Assembly: GCF_042654525.1 (NCBI RefSeq) | Contig: NZ_JBHSGP010000014.1 | Location: 992,001 to 1,056,000, forward strand | Direction: 5' to 3' | DNA length: 64,000 nt | Source of the DNA: Geojedonia litorea | GTDB lineage: Bacteria; Bacteroidota; Bacteroidia; Flavobacteriales; Flavobacteriaceae | In this document: positions 31,797 through 41,364 of the stretch, one piece after another | Layout of the letters: each line of letters begins with the position of its first letter | Numbering within the stretch: position 1 is the first letter of the stretch | Translations under genes and position numbers: made by a program | The notes under the pieces: model-generated | What the model was told of the DNA's origin: nothing | Database searches by the model: none | Seen by the model: the letters and a program-made list of their open reading frames with translations, nothing else

Positions 31797-32360
31797 TTAA
31801 ATTTCATTATATCTAAAACATTTAACTTCATGATCGTTTACCATGCCAGTTGCTTGCATGTGGGCATAAATAACGGTAGATCCTACAAACTTAAACCCTC
31901 GTTTTTTGAGATCTTTACTAATTACATCGCTTAATGTGGTTGTAGCGGGAGCATCTTTTGAGGACTTAAGGGAATTCTTTATAGGTGATCCATTAACAAA
32001 TCCCCAAATGTATTTGGAAAAAGATCCAAATTCTTCTTGAATGGCCATAAATGCTTTGGCGTTATTTACGGTAGCATTTATTTTAAGTTTATTGCGAATA
32101 ATTCCTACGTCTTGAAGGAGTTGGTCTATTTTCGTTTGTTTGTAATTGACTATCTTTTTATAGTCAAAATCATCAAAAGCAATTCTAAAATTTTCACGCT
32201 TTCTTAAAATTGTTATCCAGCTTAAACCTGCCTGAAACGTTTCCAATATTAAAAATTCAAAAAGTGTATGGTCATCATAAACTGGAACACCCCACTCTTG
32301 ATCATGATAGGCTTCATATAAAGGATCGCCGACGCACCAGTGACATCTATGTTTTTTCAT
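31797..32360 (-). CDS. tag: DNA-3-methyladenine glycosylase I
   Basis: Removes 3-methyladenine from alkylated DNA. 187 residues, as in E. coli Tag. The zinc-binding set is visible as Cys6, His19, His177 and Cys181. Other landmarks: DPLYEAYHDQEWGVP and LETFQAGLSWITILRKRENF. Unlike in some genomes no ada or alkA neighbours are seen. Confidence 0.95.
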   Translation of the reverse strand: MKKHRCHWCVGDPLYEAYHDQEWGVPVYDDHTLFEFLILETFQAGLSWITILRKRENFRIAFDDFDYKKIVNYKQTKIDQLLQDVGIIRNKLKINATVNNAKAFMAIQEEFGSFSKYIWGFVNGSPIKNSLKSSKDAPATTTLSDVISKDLKKRGFKFVGSTVIYAHMQATGMVNDHEVKCFRYNEI

Positions 32361-32440
32361 ATTAATTGGTTTGAATAGTAAAAACGAAAATCATCTCAAA
32401 TTTAAGATTTATTTGTCTTACTAGTTATTACAAAGAAAAA

Positions 32441-33181
32441 CTAATACTTTCCTTTAAAATGAAAAGTAATAGATCCCAACTGTGAAGCTGCTGTGCCACT
32501 ATCAAATTGCACCGATTTAGCATAATCCAAAGCATGCTCGGTCAAACATTCATTGTTGGATGTAGAAGAATTATTAATATAGGCATCTGTAACGTTGCCC
32601 TGAGCATTTACAGTAATGTTGACTACAATTTTACCACTACTTTCACAGAGGTAACGCGGAGTGTCAAAATCAAGAAGCGTACGGCCTTTTAAGGAATAGG
32701 TAAGTGTACTAACCGCATTTGGTTTCGTGTTCTCTTCACGTTTTTCTGGCGAACGCATGGCCAAAATATCTTTTGCCTTTTTAAACTTATTTAGTTCTTC
32801 TTGATTAACAGAATAACCGCTAGACGTATTGTATGAAGATTCAGATGTCAAAACGTCGTTTTTTTCTTGAGATGCTTCCTCCTGAAGTTCTTTTGTTGTG
32901 TTTTCGAAATCATTAGAACTCATTGATTTGAAATTCTTCATCATCTCTTTAAATTCTTCATCTTCATTCGCCGCCATATTAGTGGTTTTAAGCGCTTTTT
33001 CAAGCGCTTCAAGTTCCTTTAACTTTTCTATTTCTTCAGGAGTTGGAGGTTCAACTTCATAATAACTTTCTGCAATAAGTTCATTTTGCTTAGTTATATG
33101 AAAACTAAACATACTAAACACCAAAATGCCTGTAATGAGGAATGTGATTAATGCGGCCTTATGTTTTTCTATAAAGTCCAA
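32441..33181 (-). CDS. TonB-like energy transducer
   Basis: 246 residues from a TTG at 33181 (LDFIEKHKAAL). The frame extends to a TTG at 33262, but no ATG lies between and homologues start just before the membrane helix. One transmembrane segment is at about residues 8-25, then a Glu-rich, Pro-containing periplasmic linker. A C-terminal TonB domain (about 165-246) shows KIVVNITVNAQGNVTDAYINNSSTSNNECLTE and the final SITFHFKGKY. ExbB/ExbD genes are not adjacent. Confidence 0.8.
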   Translation of the reverse strand: MDFIEKHKAALITFLITGILVFSMFSFHITKQNELIAESYYEVEPPTPEEIEKLKELEALEKALKTTNMAANEDEEFKEMMKNFKSMSSNDFENTTKELQEEASQEKNDVLTSESSYNTSSGYSVNQEELNKFKKAKDILAMRSPEKREENTKPNAVSTLTYSLKGRTLLDFDTPRYLCESSGKIVVNITVNAQGNVTDAYINNSSTSNNECLTEHALDYAKSVQFDSGTAASQLGSITFHFKGKY

Positions 33182-33271
33182 AATAGGTCTAATGTCTAAT
33201 TTAGGGTTATATATGTACTGATATATACGGTAAAGTAAGTAAAAAAGATTAAAACTACACAATAGCGTAGC

Positions 33272-33964
33272 CTATTTCCCACTTAACTGCTCAATGAAGT
33301 TGTCTAAAGAAATAGCATTTGAAACCTCAAATTCTCCAATTTTTGTACGTCTTAAAACCGAAAGGTGAGCGCCAGAATTTAAGGCTTTACCAAAATCATA
33401 TGCCAATGATCGTATATACGTCCCTTTACTACAAACCACCCTAAAATCTACGGTGTTATCTTCAATTTTTATGATTTCAAATTCTGAAATATGAACAGTT
33501 CTAGACTTGATCTCAACACTTTCACCCGCCCGTGCAAATTCGTACAAGCGTTTCCCGTCTTTTTTTATGGCAGAAAACACTGGAGGGAATTGCTCAATAG
33601 CTCCTAAAAACTGTTTTGAAGTTTCTTGAATAAGTGTTTGTGTTATGTGTTCCGTTGGGAAAGTGGCATCAATCTCGGTCTCTAAATCATACGAAGGTGT
33701 TGTGCTCCCTATTACAAAAGTACCTGTGTATTCCTTAATCTGACCTTGAAATGTGTCAATTTGTTTGGTCATTTTGCCTGTACAGAGCACCAATAATCCG
33801 GTCGCCAATGGGTCTAAAGTACCAGCATGGCCAACCTTTATTTTCTTTAAGTTGAAAGCACGTTTAAGTTCCCATCGCAATTTATTTACGACTTGAAAGG
33901 AGGTCCAATGCAAGGGTTTATCAATCAATAAAACCTGTCCAGAAATATAATCTTCAGCAGTCAT
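33272..33964 (-). CDS. truB: tRNA pseudouridine(55) synthase
   Basis: Makes pseudouridine 55 in the T loop of tRNAs. 230 residues from the ATG at 33964; the frame extends upstream into uppP but homologues start MTAEDYISGQ. Seen: LLIDKPLHWTSFQVVNKLR, catalytic Asp in VGHAGTLDPLATGLL, and RIGYEFTR-like CSKGTYIRSLAYDFGK. Last gene of the ftsX-uppP-truB run, a layout common in Bacteroidota. Confidence 0.95.
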   Translation of the reverse strand: MTAEDYISGQVLLIDKPLHWTSFQVVNKLRWELKRAFNLKKIKVGHAGTLDPLATGLLVLCTGKMTKQIDTFQGQIKEYTGTFVIGSTTPSYDLETEIDATFPTEHITQTLIQETSKQFLGAIEQFPPVFSAIKKDGKRLYEFARAGESVEIKSRTVHISEFEIIKIEDNTVDFRVVCSKGTYIRSLAYDFGKALNSGAHLSVLRRTKIGEFEVSNAISLDNFIEQLSGK

Positions 33965-33972
33965 GAAGTTAG

Positions 33973-34767
33973 TTAGTTCAATAATGAAAATATAATGGCA
34001 ATCAAACCAATTATAGTACAGTACACCGCAAAATAAGATAATTTGCTTTTTCTCACCAAGGCTATCATCCAAGTACATGCAAATAGACCTGCAATAAATG
34101 CAGCCAAAAATCCTGCGCTTAAAGGAATTATATTTGCGCTATCAAAAGTTAATTCACCACCCAAAATATCTTTAGCTACTTTTCCAAAAATGAGTGGAAC
34201 CACCATTAAAAATGAAAATCGGGCGGCTTTGGTTTTATCATTTCCTAATAATACCGATGTAGAAATAGTGGCTCCTGATCTTGAAATTCCGGGTAACATA
34301 GCAATAGCTTGCGAAATTCCTATAATAAAAGCATTGCTAAAGCTTACTTTTTTTTGAGTGTCCTTTGCCTTGTCGGCTAAAAATAAAAGTCCGGCAGTGA
34401 TGATGAGCATACAGCCCACCAATAAAATATTACCACCAAATAATTGTTCAAGCTGCTCTTCAAAGAATAAGCCCACAACAGCGGCAGGAATCATAGACAG
34501 CACAATTTTTGTAACAAATTGTAGGTCTTCATTCCATTCAAACTTTAAAATGCCTTTTATAATAGCCAATATATCTTTTCTGAAAACCACAATGGTGCTT
34601 AATGCGGTTGCAAAATGAAGGACAACCGTAAACAATAAGCTTTCTTTTGGGATAGAATGGTCACCCAAAATGGCTTTTCCAATTTCTAAATGACCACTAG
34701 ATGATACGGGTAAAAATTCGGTTAGGCCTTGAATAATACCGAGTATAATTGAGTCTGAAATCTCCAT
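33973..34767 (-). CDS. uppP: Undecaprenyl-diphosphatase
   Basis: Recycles the lipid carrier for peptidoglycan and polysaccharide synthesis. 264 residues, eight or so transmembrane segments. Family motifs: QGLTEFLPVSSSGH near the N terminus and PGISRSGATIS near residue 165. It starts at the base where the upstream DUF3098 gene ends. Confidence 0.95.
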   Translation of the reverse strand: MEISDSIILGIIQGLTEFLPVSSSGHLEIGKAILGDHSIPKESLLFTVVLHFATALSTIVVFRKDILAIIKGILKFEWNEDLQFVTKIVLSMIPAAVVGLFFEEQLEQLFGGNILLVGCMLIITAGLLFLADKAKDTQKKVSFSNAFIIGISQAIAMLPGISRSGATISTSVLLGNDKTKAARFSFLMVVPLIFGKVAKDILGGELTFDSANIIPLSAGFLAAFIAGLFACTWMIALVRKSKLSYFAVYCTIIGLIAIIFSLLN

Positions 34768-35021
34768 TACTCCTTATCGGGATTCAATAAAATAGCATAG
34801 ATTTCAATAGCAAAACCCGCTAAAACCAATGTTGGTGCTAAACGAATACGTCTCCAGTTAAAAATTTCAGGATTAAACACATTGGGATCATCGCTTCCGC
34901 CTCCTGCCATTAAAATAAAACCAAGTGCTATACAGCCCAAACCAATAAGCATGAATTTATAGTTTTTCTTACCAAAAATGAATTCTGGTTTAGCTTGTTC
35001 TTTGCGTTTTTGTTCACCCAT
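34767..35021 (-). CDS. DUF3098 membrane protein
   Basis: 84 residues with two transmembrane segments (about 24-42 and 60-78) and a Gly/Asp-rich loop between them (GGGSDDPNVFNPEIFNWRR). The family is confined to Bacteroidota and nearly always sits between ftsX and uppP; a role in envelope growth is inferred from context only. It overlaps uppP by one base. Confidence 0.85.
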   Translation of the reverse strand: MGEQKRKEQAKPEFIFGKKNYKFMLIGLGCIALGFILMAGGGSDDPNVFNPEIFNWRRIRLAPTLVLAGFAIEIYAILLNPDKE

Positions 35022-35023
35022 AA

Positions 35024-35359
35024 TTAATCAAATTCTGTAAAAATAATAGTGCCATCTACCGTTAATTGAGCAATATGCTCTGATGTGCCAAATAACAGTC
35101 TAGGTAAGTGCAAAGTAACAGTTTTATTTAAAACTTTTGCGTTAAGGGAATCTAAATTTAACCCTAGTTCTAAACCTCTATTAATGTAGTAACGGTCTCC
35201 ACCTTCTGATTTAAACACAATGTCATAGGTTGAACCTTCAACGATTTTAACTATTTTCTCAATACGAATGTCGCATTCTTCAGGTTTTGGATTGTAGATA
35301 ACACAGGATACCGAAACCAAAGTCAGGATAATTAGAATAATTTTTGAAGTCGCTTTCAA
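35024..35359 (-). CDS. Small lipoprotein, function unknown
   Basis: 111 residues with a lipobox SVSC (Cys19). The mature chain, about 90 residues, is mainly beta strand and has few charged clusters. It lies 2 bases upstream of the DUF3098 gene and 65 bases downstream of ftsX on the same strand. I do not recognise a family; this slot in the ftsX cluster is not always filled. Confidence 0.6.
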   Translation of the reverse strand: MKATSKIILIILTLVSVSCVIYNPKPEECDIRIEKIVKIVEGSTYDIVFKSEGGDRYYINRGLELGLNLDSLNAKVLNKTVTLHLPRLLFGTSEHIAQLTVDGTIIFTEFD

Positions 35360-35424
35360 AACGTTTTTAAAGATGGTTTTAATATAAACGATGTTGGAAT
35401 AATCTTTAGTATTTTTTACAAGAC

Positions 35425-36303
35425 CTAATAATAGAGTTGATCTGTTTTTAAATTCAAAAACCGTTGTGTTGCTATAAATGTACTAATCCAAGTGATTAAA
35501 ACCCCTAATGCAAATACACCAATGAACAACATGGAGATAATGACAGGTTTTTGTAACAATTCTAGTTCTGGAAATGTGCTATTGAGATAATATAAAACAA
35601 TAGCCATCCCTATCAAAGCAACAACGGCACCAATAATACCCAGTTGTACGCTTTTTAAAATAAATGGTCGTCTAATGAACGATTTGGTTGCTCCAACCAT
35701 TTGCATGGTTTTTATAATAAAGCGTTTAGAATATACAGCTAGTCTTATCGAACTATTGATTAAAAGCACTGCAATGAGCGTGAACAATGCACTAATAACC
35801 AAGACCCAAAAGGTGATTTTTTTGACATTGTTATTCATGAGTTCTACAAGGTCGTTGTCATAACGAACCTCCTGAATGAAATCTTTTTGTGATAAATCTT
35901 CAACGATGTCTGCCAAAATCTCACTGGTCACAAAACTTGCTTTTAAGTGCACGTCAATAGAATTCTGCAGAGGATTTTGGCCTACGTTATCCAAAAAATC
36001 TTCACCATATTCAGCTTTCATCATTTCAGCAGCTTCTTCTTTTGAAATATAAATTGACGACTTGGTGTATTCAGCCATTGCCAAACTTTTTTCTAGTTGT
36101 TTAACTTCGACTTCTTTGGCAGAATCATTCAAATAAATAGTGACAACCACTTGTTCTTTGAAATTATCTGAAATTGTTTTGGCATTCAACACCAATAAAC
36201 CAAGGCAGCCCAACAAAAAAAGTACTAGAGCTATACTAACAACAACTGAAAAATAAGAGGAAATTAATTTGCGTTTTTGGTACTGGTCAAAAGAGGCACT
36301 CAT
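35425..36303 (-). CDS. ftsX: Cell division protein FtsX
   Basis: Membrane subunit of the FtsEX complex, which controls peptidoglycan hydrolases at the division site. 292 residues: a short cytoplasmic N terminus, transmembrane segment near 20-42, a periplasmic domain (about 43-165, with KEQVVVTIYLND) and three further membrane segments with the permease-like LINSSIRLAVYSKRFIIKTMQMVGATKSFIRRPF. The ATPase FtsE is not in this window. Confidence 0.93.
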   Translation of the reverse strand: MSASFDQYQKRKLISSYFSVVVSIALVLFLLGCLGLLVLNAKTISDNFKEQVVVTIYLNDSAKEVEVKQLEKSLAMAEYTKSSIYISKEEAAEMMKAEYGEDFLDNVGQNPLQNSIDVHLKASFVTSEILADIVEDLSQKDFIQEVRYDNDLVELMNNNVKKITFWVLVISALFTLIAVLLINSSIRLAVYSKRFIIKTMQMVGATKSFIRRPFILKSVQLGIIGAVVALIGMAIVLYYLNSTFPELELLQKPVIISMLFIGVFALGVLITWISTFIATQRFLNLKTDQLYY

Positions 36304-36337
36304 ATATGTAATGGATTATGATGTAAAAATAAAAAAG

Positions 36338-36345
36338 TAAATTTG
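36338..36345 (+). promoter_or_regulatory. -7 box of panE
   Basis: TAAATTTG, matching TAnnTTTG, 26 bases before the ATG. It lies in the divergent ftsX-panE spacer. Confidence 0.45.
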
Positions 36346-36371
36346 ATTAACATTTATAATAACTAAAACAT

Positions 36372-37298
36372 ATGAACATTGTTGTATATGGTGCTGGTGG
36401 TGTGGGTGGCTATTTTGGTGGCTTGCTTGCAAAAGCTAGTTTTGAAGTCACTTTTATCGCCCGTGGAAAAACCTTGGAAGCAATCAAAACCAACGGCCTT
36501 CAAGTAAAAAGTATTAAAGGAGATTTTATTGTGAAGCCAAAAGTTACAAATGATATTTCCGAAGTTAAAGATCCTGATGTAATTATTTTAGGTGTCAAAT
36601 CATGGCAAATTGAAGAAGTCGCAAAACAGATAAAACCCGTTTTAACGAAAAACACTTTGGTGTTACCATTGCAAAATGGTGCCGACAATGCCGATCGCCT
36701 TCGGGAGATCTTGAATCCTAAAAACGTCTTAGCTGGTTTGTGTAAAATAGTGAGCAAAATTGAAGCGCCCGGAGTCATCAACCATTTTGCTTTCGAACCC
36801 GAAATTGTTTTCGGCGAATATGATAACCAAAAGTCCGATCGGGTGAAAGATTTAAAATCGGTGTTTGATAAGGCTGGATTTAAAAATGTTATTTCAGATG
36901 ACATTCATTTAGATATTTGGAAAAAATTCTTATTCATTGCAACCATAAGTGGCATGGGAGCTCTCACTAGAAGTAAGTTTGGGGTAATGCGAAGTGATGA
37001 GCATATAAGAAGTATGATTTATCAAACCGCTCATGAAATTGTAACCATCGCTAATGCCAAAGGAATTGGTTTAACGAATGAAGATGTTGACATGGTTTTA
37101 GCTGTAATTGATCAACTAAACCCAGAAACAACTGCTTCTATGCAGCGCGATATTATGGAAGGTCGTCCCAGTGAGCTCGATAATTTCAATGGTTATATAG
37201 TTAAAACAGGTAAGCAGCTACATATTTCAACACCTATAAATAGCTTTACCTATCATTGTTTATTGCCCCAAGAGAAGAAAGCAAGAAAGCTACTCTAA
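36372..37298 (+). CDS. panE: 2-dehydropantoate 2-reductase
   Basis: NADPH-dependent step of pantothenate synthesis (ketopantoate to pantoate). 308 residues. The Rossmann loop YGAGGVGGYFG is at the start; the substrate-binding Lys is in DIWKKFLFIATISG and the active Glu in MEGRPSELDNFNGYIV. PanE and ApbA relatives are hard to tell apart, but length and motifs fit the reductase. Confidence 0.92.
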   Translation: MNIVVYGAGGVGGYFGGLLAKASFEVTFIARGKTLEAIKTNGLQVKSIKGDFIVKPKVTNDISEVKDPDVIILGVKSWQIEEVAKQIKPVLTKNTLVLPLQNGADNADRLREILNPKNVLAGLCKIVSKIEAPGVINHFAFEPEIVFGEYDNQKSDRVKDLKSVFDKAGFKNVISDDIHLDIWKKFLFIATISGMGALTRSKFGVMRSDEHIRSMIYQTAHEIVTIANAKGIGLTNEDVDMVLAVIDQLNPETTASMQRDIMEGRPSELDNFNGYIVKTGKQLHISTPINSFTYHCLLPQEKKARKLL

Positions 37299-37324
37299 AG
37301 GTTTTTAATTCATGCAATAAACCT

Positions 37325-37332
37325 TAAATTTG
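37325..37332 (+). promoter_or_regulatory. -7 box of leuS
   Basis: TAAATTTG, matching TAnnTTTG, 26 bases before the ATG. Confidence 0.45.
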
Positions 37333-37358
37333 CGCCTTTATAAGCAGGAATTTTTACA

Positions 37359-40268
37359 ATGAAATATCATTTCAACGAGATTGAGAAAAAATGGCGGGAC
37401 TATTGGGCCAAAAATCAAACGTTCAAGGCCGAAAATAACAGCTCAAAGCCAAAGTATTATGTGTTGGACATGTTTCCTTATCCAAGTGGTGCAGGGTTAC
37501 ATGTAGGGCATCCACTGGGATATATTGCCAGTGATATCTATGCACGTTACAAACGTCATAAAGGCTTTAATGTGTTGCACCCTCAAGGTTATGATAGTTT
37601 TGGGTTGCCTGCCGAGCAATATGCCATACAAACCGGGCAACATCCTGCAATTACCACTGCCGAAAATATTAAAACCTATCGCCGACAATTAGACCAAATT
37701 GGTTTTTCATTTGATTGGAGCAGAGAGGTGAGAACATCAGATCCCAACTATTATAAATGGACGCAATGGGTGTTTATCCAGTTATTTGAATCTTGGTATA
37801 ATAACGAAACTAACAAGGCTGAAGCTATTTCAGACCTTGTAAAGATTTTTGAAGCCAAAGGAAATGTCACTGTAAATGCAGCCTGTGATGACGATACAGA
37901 AGTGTTTTCAGCACAAGAATGGAATAGTTTTTCTTCCGAAAAACAACAGGAATTCCTCCTTAAATATCGCTTAACTTATCTAGCAGAATCAGAGGTAAAC
38001 TGGTGTCCTGCTTTGGGAACCGTTTTAGCTAATGACGAAATTGTCAACGGTGTTTCAGAGCGTGGTGGCCATCCTGTAATTCGAAAAAAAATGACCCAAT
38101 GGAGTATGCGTATTTCGGCCTATGCCGAACGTTTGCTTAAAGGATTGGATACCATAGATTGGCCTGAACCTCTAAAGGAAAGCCAGCGTTATTGGATAGG
38201 GAAATCTGTAGGCGCATCGGTGCGATTTAAAATTAAGGATCACAGTGAAGTAATTGAGGTCTTTACCACACGTCCTGATACTATTTTTGGAGCAAGTTTT
38301 ATGACACTGGCACCAGAACATGATTTGGTGCCACTTATTACTACCGCAGAACAAAAAACGGCGGTTGAAGCTTATATTGAAGCTACGGCAAAACGCAGTG
38401 AACGCGATCGTATGGCCGATGTAAAGACGATTACCGGAGTTTTCACAGGTGCTTATGCCGAACATCCTTTTACCAAAAAAGCTATCCCAATTTGGATTGG
38501 CGACTATGTATTGGCAGGCTATGGAACAGGTGCCGTGATGTCTGTGCCATGCGGGGACCAACGCGATTATGATTTTGCAAAGCACTTCGATATTCCTATT
38601 CCAAATATTTTTGAAGGTATTGATATTTCAGAAGTACCTTTTGAAGACAAAGCAACAACAGTCATAGCCAATAGTGATTTTATAAACGGTTTGGGCTACA
38701 AAGAAGCTACAAAAAAGGTCATTGAAGCATTGGAAAAACTAGGGCAAGGCAAGGGTAAAATCAATTACCGTTTGCGTGATGCCGTGTTTTCTCGTCAACG
38801 CTATTGGGGAGAACCATTTCCGGTGTATTATGTCAACGGATTACCACAAATGATTACTCCAGAGCATTTGCCTATTGAACTACCAGAAGTTGAAAAATAT
38901 TTACCCACCGAAACTGGCGAGCCACCATTGGGCAACGCAACGGTTTGGGCTTGGGATACCACAAAAAATGAAGTTGTTTCTAATGCCCTCATAGATAATA
39001 AAACCATTTTTCCTCTAGAACTCAATACGATGCCTGGTTGGGCAGGAAGCTCGCAATACTTTAATCGTTATATGGATCCTCATAATGACGAGGAGATTTT
39101 TTCACAAGAAGCGATTAACTATTGGAAAGAGGTGGATTTGTATATAGGTGGAAGCGAGCATGCCACAGGCCACTTGTTGTACTCCCGTTTTTGGCAAAAA
39201 TTTATGTTTGACAAAGGTTTGGTGCCTGTTGATGAGTTTGCTAAAAAATTGATTAACCAAGGGATGATTTTAGGGACGAGTGCATTTATTTATAGAGTAA
39301 ATCAAAAACCAGATTATTTTGTATCTGCAGATGTCTACAATAATTTTATTGACAAAGCGACTAGGGATGAAACTTTAAAATTGATTCAAAGTTTTACTGG
39401 TGAAAAATTGGAGTCAATTCAACTTGATGAAATACATGTTGATGTACGTTATGTGAATTCTTCTAATGAAATTTCTGTTCCCGAGTTTAGAGATTGGATG
39501 AAAGAATATAATTATGATCATTTAAAATTTATTACTACCCATAATGAGACAAAAGAAGATGTTGTTACTGTAAATCGAGAAGTCGAAAAAATGTCCAAAT
39601 CTAAATACAACGTAGTCAATCCAGACCAGATTTGTGAGGAGTATGGTGCTGATAGTTTGCGTTTGTATGAAATGTTCTTGGGGCCATTAGAGCAGGCGAA
39701 ACCATGGAATACCGCGGGAATCACCGGAGTTCATGGCTTCCTAAAAAAACTATGGAAGCTCTACTTTGATGATAATGGGTTAAAAGTAACAGGCGATGAG
39801 CCTACAAAGGATAGTCTTAAAACACTTCATAAAACTATTAAGAAAGTAGAAGAGGATATTGAGAATTTTTCCTTTAATACATCAGTGTCTACATTTATGA
39901 TTGCCGTTAATGAATTGACAGCGCAGCAATGTTCAAGTCGCGCCATTTTAGAGCCGCTGGTCATTCTTGTATCCCCATATGCGCCGCACATTGCTGAAGA
40001 GTTGTGGCAGCAGTTGGGAAACAACGAGTCGATTGCTACTGCACCGTTTCCAAAATTTGAAGCCAGTTATTTAGTAGAGAGCAGTAAAAATTACCCGATT
40101 TCGTTTAATGGTAAAATGCGCTTTACGTTAGAACTGCCATTGGATTTATCAAAAGATGAGATTGAAACTGTTGTTATGGCGCATGAAAAGACCAAAGCAC
40201 AATTGGATGGCAGAACACCTAAAAAAGTAATTATTGTTCCAGGTAAAATTGTAAATATTGTTGGATAA
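37359..40268 (+). CDS. leuS: Leucyl-tRNA synthetase
   Basis: Class I synthetase, 969 residues, about 110 longer than in E. coli (860). Signatures: HVGH at 48-51 and MSKSK near residue 745. The extra length is mainly two insertions: one near residues 145-205 (a segment from EAISDLV to QEFLLKY, in the zinc-domain position) and one near 640-730 before the KMSKS loop (INQGMILG to TVNREVE). Both are common in Bacteroidota. CP1 editing domain includes TTRPDTIFGASF and GTGAVMSVP. Confidence 0.96.
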   Translation: MKYHFNEIEKKWRDYWAKNQTFKAENNSSKPKYYVLDMFPYPSGAGLHVGHPLGYIASDIYARYKRHKGFNVLHPQGYDSFGLPAEQYAIQTGQHPAITTAENIKTYRRQLDQIGFSFDWSREVRTSDPNYYKWTQWVFIQLFESWYNNETNKAEAISDLVKIFEAKGNVTVNAACDDDTEVFSAQEWNSFSSEKQQEFLLKYRLTYLAESEVNWCPALGTVLANDEIVNGVSERGGHPVIRKKMTQWSMRISAYAERLLKGLDTIDWPEPLKESQRYWIGKSVGASVRFKIKDHSEVIEVFTTRPDTIFGASFMTLAPEHDLVPLITTAEQKTAVEAYIEATAKRSERDRMADVKTITGVFTGAYAEHPFTKKAIPIWIGDYVLAGYGTGAVMSVPCGDQRDYDFAKHFDIPIPNIFEGIDISEVPFEDKATTVIANSDFINGLGYKEATKKVIEALEKLGQGKGKINYRLRDAVFSRQRYWGEPFPVYYVNGLPQMITPEHLPIELPEVEKYLPTETGEPPLGNATVWAWDTTKNEVVSNALIDNKTIFPLELNTMPGWAGSSQYFNRYMDPHNDEEIFSQEAINYWKEVDLYIGGSEHATGHLLYSRFWQKFMFDKGLVPVDEFAKKLINQGMILGTSAFIYRVNQKPDYFVSADVYNNFIDKATRDETLKLIQSFTGEKLESIQLDEIHVDVRYVNSSNEISVPEFRDWMKEYNYDHLKFITTHNETKEDVVTVNREVEKMSKSKYNVVNPDQICEEYGADSLRLYEMFLGPLEQAKPWNTAGITGVHGFLKKLWKLYFDDNGLKVTGDEPTKDSLKTLHKTIKKVEEDIENFSFNTSVSTFMIAVNELTAQQCSSRAILEPLVILVSPYAPHIAEELWQQLGNNESIATAPFPKFEASYLVESSKNYPISFNGKMRFTLELPLDLSKDEIETVVMAHEKTKAQLDGRTPKKVIIVPGKIVNIVG

Positions 40269-40530
40269 TACTGCTAACATAGAAATTCTAGGTTTTATAG
40301 CTGCGGTACTCACCACAGCTGCGTTTTTACCTCAGGTTTATAAAACCTGGCGAACCAAAGATGTTTCGGGTCTATCATTGCCTATGTTTTTAATGTTTTT
40401 TACAGGAATCACACTTTGGTTTATTTATGGATTTCTAATCAACAGTCCATCCTTAATTTTCGCCAATGGTATCACAATGGTGTCTACTTTTTTATTGCTA
40501 TTTTTCATCGTTAAATACAGAAAGAAATAA
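40258..40530 (+). CDS. SemiSWEET sugar transporter
   Basis: 90 residues with three membrane helices (about 10-28, 41-58, 66-85) and the PQ-loop proline motif FLPQVYKTWRTKDVSG. SemiSWEETs work as dimers and move mono- or disaccharides down a gradient. The start is TTG at 40258 or 40261, inside leuS; the overlap of 11 bases suggests coupled translation. Confidence 0.85.
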   Translation: MLDNTANIEILGFIAAVLTTAAFLPQVYKTWRTKDVSGLSLPMFLMFFTGITLWFIYGFLINSPSLIFANGITMVSTFLLLFFIVKYRKK

Positions 40531-40619
40531 CCAAAAACCTGACAAAATTTCTTAACGAATATTTGGCTTATTTTTTGCTAGATATATCTTAAATTTACAT
40601 TTACAAAAACTTTAAAAAA

Positions 40620-41315
40620 ATGATTGGATATTATATATTAATTGGAGCGATTGCTCTAGTAAGTTGGTTAGTGAGTAATCAATTAAAACGAAAATTTAAG
40701 CATTATTCACAAGTACAATTGCGCAATGGCATGAGCGGTAAAGAAATCGCTGAAAAAATGTTGGCCGATAATGGTATTTATGATGTTGAGGTGATTTCGG
40801 TAGCAGGTCAATTAACCGATCATTATAACCCGAAAAATAAAACTGTGAACTTGAGTGAGGCCGTATATAATCAGCGTAATGCTGCTGCTGCTGCTGTTGC
40901 AGCTCACGAATGCGGACATGCAGTTCAACACGCCCAAGCTTACAGTTGGTTAACAATGCGTTCACAACTGGTACCAGTAGTAAGTGTGACTTCAGGGATG
41001 TCACAGTGGTTGGTCATTGGTGGTTTGATTCTTGGAGCTGCGGCTGGTGTTGGTATGGGATATTGGGTTGCTGTAGCTGGTTTGCTATTTATGGGTATGG
41101 CTACATTGTTCAGTTTTATTACGTTACCGGTTGAGTATGATGCCAGTAATAGAGCATTGGCTTGGTTAAAAGCTAAAAATATGGTAACTCCTGAAGAATA
41201 TAAAGGCTCTGAAGATGCGCTTAAGTGGGCCGCCAGAACATATTTAGTAGCAGCAATAGGTGCTTTAGCTTCACTTTTGTATTGGGCACTTCAGGTGTTT
41301 GGGAGTAGAGATTAA
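40620..41315 (+). CDS. Membrane zinc metallopeptidase (PF04298 family)
   Basis: 231 residues with HECGH at about 98-102 (Zn-binding HExxH) and two or three membrane segments. An N-terminal anchor and a C-terminal GALASLLYWALQVFGSRD tail place the active site near the membrane. Related to YugP of Bacillus; the substrate is unknown. Confidence 0.9.
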   Translation: MIGYYILIGAIALVSWLVSNQLKRKFKHYSQVQLRNGMSGKEIAEKMLADNGIYDVEVISVAGQLTDHYNPKNKTVNLSEAVYNQRNAAAAAVAAHECGHAVQHAQAYSWLTMRSQLVPVVSVTSGMSQWLVIGGLILGAAAGVGMGYWVAVAGLLFMGMATLFSFITLPVEYDASNRALAWLKAKNMVTPEEYKGSEDALKWAARTYLVAAIGALASLLYWALQVFGSRD

Positions 41316-41335
41316 TCTTACCACGGTATAACATT

Positions 41336-41363
41336 AAAAAGGCTTCAATTTGAAGCCTTTTTT
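41336..41363. terminator. Bidirectional terminator between the peptidase and Lrp genes
   Basis: Stem AAAAAGGCTTCA with TGAAGCCTTTTTT around a 3-base loop, A-rich on one side and T-rich on the other. It lies between two convergent genes. Confidence 0.9.
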
Positions 41364-41364
41364 G

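Noticed and set aside
33965..34078. Longer N terminus for TruB
   Set aside because: It would overlap uppP by over 100 bases and precedes the usual start MTAEDYISGQ.
36500..36904. 134-codon minus-strand frame inside panE
   Set aside because: Fully within a gene with clear motifs; no independent signal.
38172..38585. 137-codon minus-strand frame inside leuS
   Set aside because: Lies wholly within a well-supported gene and has Cys/His-rich composition expected of a shadow frame.
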